A stretch of 5,149 bases of DNA, taken from the NCBI GenBank assembly GCA_003649715.1, contig QMSS01000109.1:1-5149 (forward strand), in the 5' to 3' direction. Shown here piece after piece: positions 1 to 5,107 of this stretch. The translations under genes and the position numbers were made by a program. Position 1 is the first letter of the stretch. Each line of letters begins with the position of its first letter. The DNA is from Thermoplasmata archaeon. Lineage in GTDB: Archaea > Thermoplasmatota > E2 > DHVEG-1. The notes under the pieces were generated by a model. That model was not told the origin of the DNA. It was given only the letters and a program-made list of their open reading frames with translations, and did not search any database.

Positions 1-339
1 ATGAGAGATTGGTGCTACTAGGATTGGATGTGCTGTTACAAGTATCACGGAGCTGGCAATAGATGTTTTGGTGAGCGATGTTATCCATAATGCGAAATGT
101 GCAGCTAGAACAATGCCTATACTGGTCATTGTAAGTAATGTGGAACTTGGAAGTTGCATTAGTTCATTCCTGACTTTTTTAGATAATAGTATGATAGGTA
201 TTAGGAGTACTGTTGTAAACAATAACCTGTATAGAGCTATAGATAAGAGGAGGGGCTCCGCATGAGACTATATAAATATGGCAGCGAAGGAGACAGATGT
301 TATTGAGATGAAGAGTGAGATGTAGGCTAAGTTCCGCAT
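1..339 (-). pseudogene. EamA/DMT-family transporter, N-terminal part, with in-frame TAG at codon 24
   Basis: EamA proteins are inner-membrane drug/metabolite transporters of about 290-300 residues built from two repeats of five helices; the substrate cannot be told here. On the minus strand an ATG at 339-337 opens a frame that stays open to base 1 except for one TAG at 270-268. The first 23 residues form one hydrophobic helix (ISLFISITSVSFAAIFI). After the TAG come the family-like stretches AEPLLLSIALYRLLFTT (helix 2), IGIVLAAHFALWITSL (helix 3) and IASSVILVTAHPILV (helix 4). Both sides of the TAG match one continuous EamA N-terminus, so there is no frameshift. The position normally holds a basic residue, and AAG to TAG is one change. 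No start codon follows soon after the TAG that would keep helix 1. A GGAGG lies about 19 bases before the ATG, too far for a normal ribosome site. The gene is cut by the window edge. It is either a nonsense pseudogene or a gene with a pyrrolysine codon; the first is more likely, because another gene here seems to stop at TAG. Confidence 0.72.
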
Positions 340-447
340 ATGACCAAAAATCCGGCATCCTCCATTTTTGAGAAGTTAAGTAGAGTAGAATAGATGAGGA
401 TGTTTTTGTTAGTTTCTGTTAATTTTCTAAAATGTTTTTGATAAAAC

Positions 448-454
448 AAAAAAA
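448..454 (-). terminator. Poly-T tract, probable terminator of the aldehyde dehydrogenase gene
   Basis: On the minus strand a run of seven T lies about 45 bases after the dehydrogenase stop codon, before the transporter start at 339. Archaeal RNA polymerase commonly terminates at such oligo-T runs without a hairpin. No strong stem precedes it. The call rests on position and composition only. Confidence 0.4.
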
Positions 455-497
455 GTGGTGGAGGGGCAAGACTAAGTTTTTTTGAGAACCTGTTTTT

Positions 498-1862
498 TTA
501 TTTTTTCCATACTGTCTGGATATTTACAAATTCTTTGATGCCGTACTGTGATAACTCTCGTCCATAGCCGGATTCCTTGATCCCTCCAAATGGTAGCCGG
601 GGATCTGATTTAACAATCTCATTTATGAACACCATCCCCGCCTGTATCTGTTTAGAGAGAGCCTCTGCTTTCTCATCATCATTTGTCCATATACTTGCCC
701 CCAGTCCATAGGAGGTGTCGTTTGCTATGTCTATAATCTCTTTTTCGTCATTAGCCTTTATTAGTGGTGCTACTGGTCCGAAGGTCTCCTCATCATATAC
801 CGGCATACCTTTTTTTATATTTGACATCAGAATGGGGGGATAGTAGTATCCCTTTTTTTTCATATGATTTTTGCGGGCTACAACTGTGGCTCCCTGGGCA
901 ACTGATTTTTGTACTTGATACTCTAGTTGTCTTAGTATATCCTCCCTAGCTAATGGTCCAATATCAGTTTTTCTATCCATCGGGTCTCCCACGGTTAGCT
1001 GTTTTATCTGTTCTGAAAACTTTTTTTGAAACTCTTCAAAAATATTGTCTTCCACTACGAATCTCTTAGCTGCTATACAGCTCTGCCCATTGTTTATCAT
1101 ACGAGCTTCGACTGCATGTTTTACTACATCTTCTACATCTACATCTCCTAATACTATAAATGGATCATTTCCACCGAGCTCGAGAACTGTTTTTTTGAGA
1201 TATCTACCAGCTTTTTCTGCAACAATTTTACCGGCAACAGTGCTGCCAGTAAATGTCACTGCTGCAACACAGGGGCTTTGTATGATTCTTTCAACACCTT
1301 GAGATCCAACTAGTGCTGAGCTGAATACATTATCTGGAGTACCTGCTTCTTTGAATACTTCTTCTATCGCAATTGCACACTGTGGAACATTAGATGAATG
1401 TTTCAGCAGAATAACATTGCCGGCCATGAGAGCAGGTGCAGCACATCTAAATACCTGCCAGAAGGGAAAATTCCAGGGCATGACAGCAAGAATAATGCCA
1501 AGAGGAGAAAACCTTATGTAGCTGCTGCTTGCATCTGTCTTAACATGTTCTTCCATGAGCATTTTCATCCCATTTTCAGCATAATACTCACATACCCATG
1601 CACATTTCTCAACCTCTAACTCAGCCTGTACTATAGGTTTTCCCATCTCTTGTGTGATCAGGGATGCATATCTTTTTTTGTTATTTCTAAGCACTTGAGC
1701 TGTTTTTTTCAAAAAAACAGATCTCTCAGAATAGTCCATCTCCATCCAGAGTAGAAAAGCCTTCATGCTTCTATCTATCTGCCTGTCGATTCTCTCCTTA
1801 TTCCATTCATCTATAGTGGCGATAACCTTACCTGTAGATGGGTTGATAGATGTCAATACCAA
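498..1862 (-). CDS. NAD(P)-dependent aldehyde dehydrogenase, succinate-semialdehyde dehydrogenase type
   Basis: This cytosolic enzyme oxidises an aldehyde to the acid with NAD(P)+; the closest-looking subgroup is succinate-semialdehyde dehydrogenase (GabD/Sad type). I choose the TTG at 1862 (454 residues, beginning V-L-T-S-I-N-P-S-T-G-K, close to the usual 455-465). GGTGGTGG at 1876-1869 lies six bases before it, and a longer in-frame TTG at 1907 falls at or before the predicted transcript start. In numbering from this start, the oxyanion Asn is N131 (PWNFPFW), the cofactor Lys K154, FTGST 204-208, the general-base Glu E228 (LELGG), the nucleophile C262 (NNGQSC), and E359 lies in EETFGP. PFGGIKESGYGRE sits near the C-terminus. 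All key residues are intact. Ser157 stands where NAD-specific members usually have Glu, so NADP+ use is possible (inference). The gene is divergent from the MobB gene and ends in TAA. The exact aldehyde substrate is not proven by sequence. Confidence 0.93.
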   Translation of the reverse strand: MVLTSINPSTGKVIATIDEWNKERIDRQIDRSMKAFLLWMEMDYSERSVFLKKTAQVLRNNKKRYASLITQEMGKPIVQAELEVEKCAWVCEYYAENGMKMLMEEHVKTDASSSYIRFSPLGIILAVMPWNFPFWQVFRCAAPALMAGNVILLKHSSNVPQCAIAIEEVFKEAGTPDNVFSSALVGSQGVERIIQSPCVAAVTFTGSTVAGKIVAEKAGRYLKKTVLELGGNDPFIVLGDVDVEDVVKHAVEARMINNGQSCIAAKRFVVEDNIFEEFQKKFSEQIKQLTVGDPMDRKTDIGPLAREDILRQLEYQVQKSVAQGATVVARKNHMKKKGYYYPPILMSNIKKGMPVYDEETFGPVAPLIKANDEKEIIDIANDTSYGLGASIWTNDDEKAEALSKQIQAGMVFINEIVKSDPRLPFGGIKESGYGRELSQYGIKEFVNIQTVWKK

Positions 1863-1868
1863 ATACAA

Positions 1869-1876
1869 CCACCACC
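1869..1876 (-). promoter_or_regulatory. Ribosome binding site deciding the dehydrogenase start
   Basis: GGTGGTGG on the minus strand contains the GGTG core that pairs with the 3' end of archaeal 16S rRNA (CACC). It is six bases from the TTG at 1862. It favours that start over the TTG codons at 1907, 1868 and 1856. Confidence 0.45.
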
Positions 1877-1925
1877 CTAACAAACATATGGGTTTAATCG
1901 TTAGCAAAAACTATAGAAAGACATA

Positions 1926-1937
1926 GTATTTTTAAAC
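1926..1937. promoter_or_regulatory. Shared divergent TATA element between the aldehyde dehydrogenase and MobB genes
   Basis: The sequence GTATTTTTAAAC reads as a TATA-like box in both directions: TTTTTAAA on the plus strand and TTTAAAAATA on the minus strand. Using the usual archaeal spacing of about 25 bases, plus-strand transcription would start near 1957, just before GTG 1969. Minus-strand transcription would start near 1905, about 40 bases before TTG 1862. I see no other comparable box in the 106-base gap. Transcript starts are inferred, not seen. Confidence 0.5.
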
Positions 1938-1968
1938 CCTTCCTCATTCAAAAAAATGGGGGCTAGTA

Positions 1969-2568
1969 GTGAAAACACCTGCAGTTGTTGGATTCTATGG
2001 TAAATCAGATGCTGGAAAGACCTTGCTCATCACAAAATTGATTTATAGACTCACAAACGGTGGATACAAGGTGGCAACAATAAAGATAACAGACAAGGAG
2101 GTCAGTCTTGATGGTAGAGGAAAGGATACATGGAGACATAGTCAGGCTGGTGCAGAGCTGGTGGCATTATCATCACCTATTGAAACCAGCTATATTGTTA
2201 GAGAAAGAAGAGATGAGCGGAGAATCATATGGGATATAGCAAAACTTGGACAATATGATGTCATACTTGTTGAAGGGGCAAGGGACCCATCTATCCCCAA
2301 GATACAGATTGGAGATGCTGAGAGAAGAGACAACACAGTTGGTATTTATAAAGACAATTTTGAGGAAATCATTGAGATAATAAAAAGAGAGATAACCAAA
2401 ATAAAGCAATCCGCTAATGACAAGACAATCATTATAAGGGTAAATGGGAAAACAATTCCACTAGGTGATTTTCCATCTGTTTTTATCAAAAACACGATAG
2501 TGGGAATGCTCAGATCGCTAAAGGGTGTAGACCGAGTAGATAAAGTAGAAATATTTTTCGGATATTAA
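1969..2568 (+). CDS. mobB: MobB-like GTPase of molybdopterin guanine dinucleotide synthesis, with C-terminal extension
   Basis: MobB is a cytosolic P-loop GTPase that assists MobA in attaching GMP to molybdopterin for molybdenum or tungsten enzymes. The start is GTG at 1969, with GGGGG at 1958-1962 six bases before it. Of 199 residues, the Walker A is GKSDAGKT (11-18), the family signature KDTWRHSQAGAELVAL lies at 52-67, and Walker B is YDVILVEGARD (96-106). Residues about 35-50, where many MobB proteins have a His-rich ATIKHxHH-like stretch, read KVATIKITDKEVS and lack these His. The P-loop domain ends near 147. Residues 152-199 (TIIIRVNGKTIPL, then FIKNTIVGMLRSLKGV and a final VEIFFGY) form an extra segment not present in E. 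coli MobB; I recall similar tails in archaeal MobB proteins, from memory only. No mobA or molybdoenzyme gene is in the window. Stop is TAA, followed by A/T-rich sequence. Confidence 0.9.
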   Translation: MKTPAVVGFYGKSDAGKTLLITKLIYRLTNGGYKVATIKITDKEVSLDGRGKDTWRHSQAGAELVALSSPIETSYIVRERRDERRIIWDIAKLGQYDVILVEGARDPSIPKIQIGDAERRDNTVGIYKDNFEEIIEIIKREITKIKQSANDKTIIIRVNGKTIPLGDFPSVFIKNTIVGMLRSLKGVDRVDKVEIFFGY

Positions 2569-2646
2569 AAAAATATTTGTTATTTATTCAATGTTCTGTG
2601 GCAAGCTATGTACCACAAATGTCAATCATGAATCCAGTTGGGCTAG

Positions 2647-2675
2647 ATGCTTCCTGTAACATTTATCAGAAGCAT
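2647..2675. repeat. Short inverted repeat, 7-base arms
   Basis: ATGCTTC (2647-2653) and GAAGCAT (2669-2675) are perfect inverted copies around a 15-base loop, about 80 bases after the MobB stop. No T-run follows on the plus strand, so it is not a classical terminator. It also lies inside the possible minus-strand small ORF and may be chance. Confidence 0.3.
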
Positions 2676-2701
2676 AAGTAGAATGATAACTGAGATTATA
2701 C

Positions 2702-2716
2702 ATATACTGAGTATAT
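2702..2716. repeat. 15-base perfect palindrome
   Basis: ATATACT-G-AGTATAT is a perfect 7+1+7 inverted repeat. Such a form could be an operator for a dimeric regulator. However, it is A/T-rich, lies inside the possible minus-strand small ORF, and is not next to an evident promoter, so a role is uncertain. Confidence 0.35.
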
Positions 2717-2793
2717 CCTCTTTATATTCCTCCTTAATTTGGCATCCCGTCCCGCCTTGACAGAGGGTATAGTTTTTTTATCATTTAAATCTT

Positions 2794-2869
2794 TACAAAT
2801 TTTTCAGAAACAGAAAAAAACCAAATTAGGAGTTTTTTTCTCTTCTGTTACTGAACAAATTTTTTTGTA
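2794..2869. repeat. Long imperfect inverted repeat (possible structured RNA or terminator)
   Basis: The left arm (2794-2821) and right arm (2832-2869) pair in blocks around the 10-base loop CAAATTAGGA. AAAAAAAC pairs with GTTTTTTT, AACAG with CTGTT after a 5-base bulge, and TTCAG with CTGAA. Outer AAATTT and TAC/GTA segments add weaker pairing. A T7 run (2860-2866) lies at the outer right side. It could be a bidirectional transcription end between converging transcripts, a small element of repeat origin, or a structured RNA. Much of the pairing is A-T, so stability is modest. Confidence 0.45.
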
Positions 2870-3076
2870 TCCACTTTCTACTCTAAGGAATCTCAGATGT
2901 GCAATTTATTTTTAGTAAAAAAAAATTTGGAAAAAGTATGTAAGAGAAATTTCGGTGGTTTATAAGAAGGAAAAATGATGCTCTACATATATACCTACGT
3001 ATTCAGCTGCTAAAAAGATACATAAACCTATTTTCTCATACATTAATTATAAGATCACTAGGGGGATGAAAGAAGC

Positions 3077-3211
3077 ATGAAGAGAGTATGTGGGATGCAG
3101 AATATAGAGATACATCGTCATTTGGTAGATGAGGATAATTCTGAGTTTCTCTTATGGAAATCAGAGCTTGAAAAAGAGTTGATATCTTTTTGGCAGTCAA
3201 TGATAGACTAA
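3077..3211 (+). CDS. Possible small protein of 44 residues, unknown function
   Basis: ATG at 3077 opens a 44-codon frame ending in TAA. A purine-rich GGGGGATGA stretch (3061-3069) lies eight bases before the ATG as a possible ribosome site. The product begins MKRVCGMQNIEIHRHL and continues with an acidic, probably helical half (VDEDNSEFLLWKSELEKEL, then ISFWQSMID). There is no signal peptide, membrane segment or metal motif. Codons such as ATA, TTG, TCA and GAG resemble those of the neighbours. It sits just before the Nudix promoter on the same strand. I do not recognise it; it may be a real small gene, a remnant, or chance. The opposite-strand frame here is low-complexity Ser/Leu-rich and less convincing. 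Confidence 0.35.
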   Translation: MKRVCGMQNIEIHRHLVDEDNSEFLLWKSELEKELISFWQSMID

Positions 3212-3237
3212 AAAGGGAGAGAAGAGTTGACAAGCAA

Positions 3238-3245
3238 CTTTATAT
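3238..3245 (+). promoter_or_regulatory. TATA box of the Nudix-tfs transcript
   Basis: CTTTATAT is close to the archaeal TATA consensus. With usual spacing, transcription would begin near 3266-3270. This leaves about a 40-base leader before ATG 3311, or an essentially leaderless message if ATG 3269 were used. Confidence 0.5.
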
Positions 3246-3310
3246 TCCCCATATTTTTTTAGAGTGAAATGTTAAAATATGAAAAACAGTATTTTACATT
3301 TTATTCTATT

Positions 3311-3715
3311 ATGAGCTTTAAGATTCCACGTGTAACAGTTGATGGTATTATACTTAATAATGGAAAAATTCTTCTTATTAGACGTAATAGACAACCATTT
3401 AAGGGTAGATGGGCGTTGCCTGGTGGTTTTGTGGAATATGGTGAGACAACAGAGGATGCAGTTGTTAGAGAGGTTTATGAAGAAACTGGTTTGAAGACAA
3501 GGATAAGGGATCTCGCTGGTGTTTACTCTGATCCTAACAGAGATCCAAGGGGCCATACGATATCCATTGTGTATAGCCTGGAGATCATAGATGGTAGATT
3601 GAAGGGGGGTGATGATGCTTCTGATGCGCAGTTTTTTGATGTTAAAAAACTACCTTGTTTGTCGTTTGATCATAACCGGATAATAAAAGAGTTTTTAGAG
3701 GGGAAGAGGAGTTGA
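3311..3715 (+). CDS. Nudix hydrolase, ADP-ribose pyrophosphatase type
   Basis: Nudix enzymes hydrolyse a nucleoside diphosphate linked to another group; this sequence looks like the small ADP-ribose pyrophosphatase-like group, which would yield AMP and ribose 5-phosphate in the cytosol. From ATG 3311 the protein is 134 residues, beginning MSFKIPRVTVDGIILNNGK, where family similarity starts. The Nudix box runs 39-61 and fits Gx5Ex7REUxEExGU: G39, E45, R53, E54, E57, E58, G60. RWALPGG precedes it, and VYSDPNRDPRGHTISIVY (72-89) plus the late SFDHNRII are typical of the ADP-ribose subgroup. A longer start at ATG 3269 would add 14 residues rich in Tyr and Phe that do not look like the family; no strong ribosome site precedes either start. 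Stop is TGA, and the tfs gene begins 10 bases later, so they are probably co-transcribed. Substrate is inferred from motifs; a mutagenic-nucleotide cleaner is the alternative. Confidence 0.9.
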   Translation: MSFKIPRVTVDGIILNNGKILLIRRNRQPFKGRWALPGGFVEYGETTEDAVVREVYEETGLKTRIRDLAGVYSDPNRDPRGHTISIVYSLEIIDGRLKGGDDASDAQFFDVKKLPCLSFDHNRIIKEFLEGKRS

Positions 3716-3725
3716 GTCTGGGTCT

Positions 3726-4019
3726 ATGTTTTGTCCAAAATGTAAGTCATTGATGTTTCCGAAAAATGATTTTTTTATCTGCAACAAGTGTGGTTATAAG
3801 AAGAAGAAAGATGGTAGTACCATTGTTGTTTCTAAGCAGCGTAAAAAAGAGGTGCCAGTGCTGGAAGGAAAGACTGATGTTTTACCAAAGATACGTATAG
3901 GTTGTCCAAAATGTGGGCATAATGAGGCGACATGGGTTCTTCGTCAGATGAGAGGTAGTGATGAGCCTGAAACTAGTTTTTATACCTGTACGAAATGTGG
4001 TTACAGGTGGCGTTCATAA
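3726..4019 (+). CDS. tfs: Transcription factor S (TFS), archaeal TFIIS/RPB9-like RNA cleavage factor
   Basis: TFS binds stalled archaeal RNA polymerase through the secondary channel and stimulates cleavage of the backtracked transcript end, rescuing elongation and aiding fidelity. The 97-residue protein has an N-terminal zinc ribbon (C3, C6, C19, C22), a basic linker (about 24-42, KKKKDG and KQRKKE), and a C-terminal TFIIS-type zinc ribbon (C60, C63, C88, C91). At the tip of the second ribbon RGSDEPETSFYTC carries D79 and E80, the acidic pair that acts in the polymerase active site. All eight Cys and the acidic pair are present, so this looks functional. It is slightly shorter than the usual 100-110, mostly in the linker. 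It lies 10 bases after the Nudix gene, whose promoter it probably shares; no clear ribosome site is seen. TFS is confined to archaea and eukaryote-like systems and sets the domain of the organism. Confidence 0.96.
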   Translation: MFCPKCKSLMFPKNDFFICNKCGYKKKKDGSTIVVSKQRKKEVPVLEGKTDVLPKIRIGCPKCGHNEATWVLRQMRGSDEPETSFYTCTKCGYRWRS

Positions 4020-4056
4020 AAAACTTGCTCCACAATATTTTAGTAATAGAAAAATA

Positions 4057-4064
4057 TTTATATT
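4057..4064 (+). promoter_or_regulatory. TATA box of the secreted-protein gene
   Basis: TTTATATT lies 38 bases after the tfs stop in a short A/T-rich gap. Usual spacing puts the transcript start near 4086. That leaves a leader of about 48 bases before ATG 4134, containing GGAG at 4121-4124 nine bases before that ATG. Confidence 0.5.
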
Positions 4065-4133
4065 AACAATATCATAATTAATGGTTGGAGTGTGATTAGT
4101 AGAAAAAGGATTGTTTGTCTGGAGATTAACACT

Positions 4134-4904
4134 ATGAAAAAGATATGGGTAGTCTTAATAGCTTTATTGTTTTTATCTACTGGTTTATCATCATCTGTAA
4201 TCGCTTTTTCCCTACAAAGAGAGAGTTATTCTGAAAAAGATACTAACTCTGTTTCTGAGACTACTATAGATGTTGATGACACAAATAATGTAGAGACAAA
4301 CACCATAACACTATATAGATATGGCCCAGATGGCAGTGTATCCCCTGTTCAAATAGTACTAACACCTGAGGAAACACGAGACAGAGCTCTCGAGGATGTA
4401 CTCACAGATAAATGCGTTGAACTGCTAGAGCAGGACAGAGAAATACAAACATATGTCAACACCACGAGAGCATCAGTTAATATGATTCAACTCAACACGT
4501 ATCCTAGCAAAAAAATACCGGTTTACTGGTGTAAATTTTTGAAGTCAGAGGGAAAAGGTATTCACATCAAAATCTCTCCTCCAAGAATAAAATGGTTGAT
4601 ATGGATATCTCTACAGATGCTAAAAATACCTTTTATCCAGATATGGCATGCTATGCTGATCAGAATGATATCTAGAAAAGCAGGATCTATGATATACTGC
4701 AGATATGCTCATGATACCAATGCTAATACCACAATTGGTCTTTTCTCTAAGATATCCCATAGAGGATACAATGGCACACATAGTGTACTTTGTCTTGGAT
4801 TCGTTGGATATACCACATGGCTGCTACCTAGATCAATAGCTGGACAGCTTATCAAAAGATCATTCGCAGGTTTTTCTCTACTTACATATGTAAAAACACT
4901 ATAG
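4134..4904 (+). CDS. Secreted protein of unknown function, possibly glycosylated
   Basis: I choose ATG 4134 (256 residues) because a classic Sec signal begins there (MKKIWVVLIALLFLS, with likely cleavage near SVIA at 21-24) and GGAG lies nine bases upstream. A GTG at 4092 would put 14 residues before the signal. After the signal comes an acidic, Thr/Ser/Asn-rich stretch (27-57), then TLYRYGPDGSVSPVQIVL (59-76), an acidic helix (79-105), a hydrophobic and basic segment (152-180, with KWLIWISL and IPFIQIWHAML), and a C-terminal part with MIYCRYAHDTNANTTIGLF and YNGTHSVLCLGFVGYTTWL. Sequons N109, N198 and N213 could be glycosylated at the cell surface. The segment at 152-180 might touch the membrane. 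I recognise no catalytic domain. I have an impression of related secreted proteins in uncultured Thermoplasmatota with a CRY-D-NA-TTI and HSV-FVGYT-W pattern, from memory only. Stop is TAG; reading on would add 47 unremarkable codons. Confidence 0.75.
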   Translation: MKKIWVVLIALLFLSTGLSSSVIAFSLQRESYSEKDTNSVSETTIDVDDTNNVETNTITLYRYGPDGSVSPVQIVLTPEETRDRALEDVLTDKCVELLEQDREIQTYVNTTRASVNMIQLNTYPSKKIPVYWCKFLKSEGKGIHIKISPPRIKWLIWISLQMLKIPFIQIWHAMLIRMISRKAGSMIYCRYAHDTNANTTIGLFSKISHRGYNGTHSVLCLGFVGYTTWLLPRSIAGQLIKRSFAGFSLLTYVKTL

Positions 4905-4941
4905 TATCCAGATAGAGTCAAAAATATAACATTTTATCTCC

Positions 4942-4946
4942 TTTTT
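4942..4946 (+). terminator. Weak T5 tract after the secreted-protein gene
   Basis: TTTTT in a pyrimidine-rich stretch (CTCCTTTTTCTATC) about 40 bases after the stop codon. It is the only run of five T between the gene and the right edge, and no hairpin precedes it. Confidence 0.25.
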
Positions 4947-5052
4947 CTATCATCAGAGAGATCATCCAGAAGAAGATATACAAACAAAATGGAGGAGGAA
5001 ATGTTTTTCAGATTTAGGATGAAAACAAATAGGCTGTTGAAAAATTAATTAC

Positions 5053-5107
5053 ACCCTCCCAGCTTTTCATTTTGCTGGGATGCACAAATGAAAAAAACTA
5101 GGAGGGT
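5053..5107 (+). promoter_or_regulatory. Two mutually exclusive hairpins around a start codon
   Basis: TCCCAGC (5057-5063) can pair perfectly with GCTGGGA (5074-5080), with a 10-base loop. The overlapping ACCCTCCCAG (5053-5062) can instead pair with CTAGGAGGGT (5098-5107), nine of ten positions matching; the loop then contains ATG 5088. The two folds cannot coexist. The arrangement could control translation or transcription of the following ORF, or be the subterminal structure of a mobile element. Confidence 0.45.

Larger units (their letters stand above)
2643..2784 (-). pseudogene. Possible broken small membrane-protein ORF, apparent 1-base frameshift in an A7 tract
   Basis: On the minus strand, the frame from 2777 to a TAG at 2645-2643 is open for 44 codons but has no start codon of its own before an internal ATG. 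Its end is a clear single membrane helix after an acidic-basic stretch: KEEYKED, then ILSICIISVIILLMLLINV and TGSI. An ATG at 2784 begins in another frame (M-I-K-K-L-Y-P and a TAA after 16 codons). Removing one A from the A7 run at 2779-2773 would join the two into a 46-codon protein starting M-I-K-N-Y-T-L-C. This suggests a recent frameshift, a homopolymer sequencing error or slippage. I do not recognise the protein, and a chance open frame cannot be excluded. Confidence 0.28.
2569..3076. other. Long gene-poor interval
   Basis: About 500 bases with no intact gene that I can support. It is A/T-rich with several poly-A and poly-T runs, including A9 at 2927-2935. One contrasting G+C-rich block (GGCATCCCGTCCCGCC, 2741-2756) stands out. 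The interval also holds the broken small ORF and the inverted repeats listed separately, and a TATA-like TTTATAAG at 2959-2966 that could drive a transcript toward the small ORF at 3077. I found no tRNA-like T-loop or other known RNA motif. Confidence 0.5.

Noticed and set aside
68..265. Plus-strand ORF of 65 codons
   Set aside because: It lies opposite the EamA transporter, whose protein matches family motifs; the plus-strand translation shows no sensible domain or helix pattern.
269..279. TATA-like TATATAAATA on the plus strand
   Set aside because: It falls inside the transporter coding sequence around helix 1 and has no plausible plus-strand gene after it; the next ATG frame (310) ends after five codons.
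764..1619. Three plus-strand ORFs opposite the aldehyde dehydrogenase
   Set aside because: Shadows of a well-supported gene on the other strand, with no family features.
2173..2409. Minus-strand ORF opposite mobB
   Set aside because: Overlaps a gene with intact Walker motifs and has no recognisable content.
2975..3010. ATGATG at 2975-2980 as a C box of a C/D box guide RNA
   Set aside because: The C box is imperfect and no CTGA D box follows at a suitable distance.
3036..3233. Minus-strand Ser/Leu-rich ORF of 65 codons
   Set aside because: Low-complexity composition typical of an antisense frame; the plus-strand ORF at 3077 has a better start region.
3272..3556. Minus-strand ORF opposite the Nudix gene
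   Set aside because: Shadow of the Nudix coding sequence; no domain evidence.
4709..4921. Minus-strand ORF opposite the end of the secreted-protein gene
   Set aside because: Shadow frame; the plus-strand product is continuous with its signal peptide and sequons.
4902..5048. Read-through of the TAG ending the secreted protein (47 more codons to TAA 5046)
   Set aside because: The extra residues are charged and without motif or helix; the protein appears complete at the TAG. This also weighs against TAG being a sense codon here.
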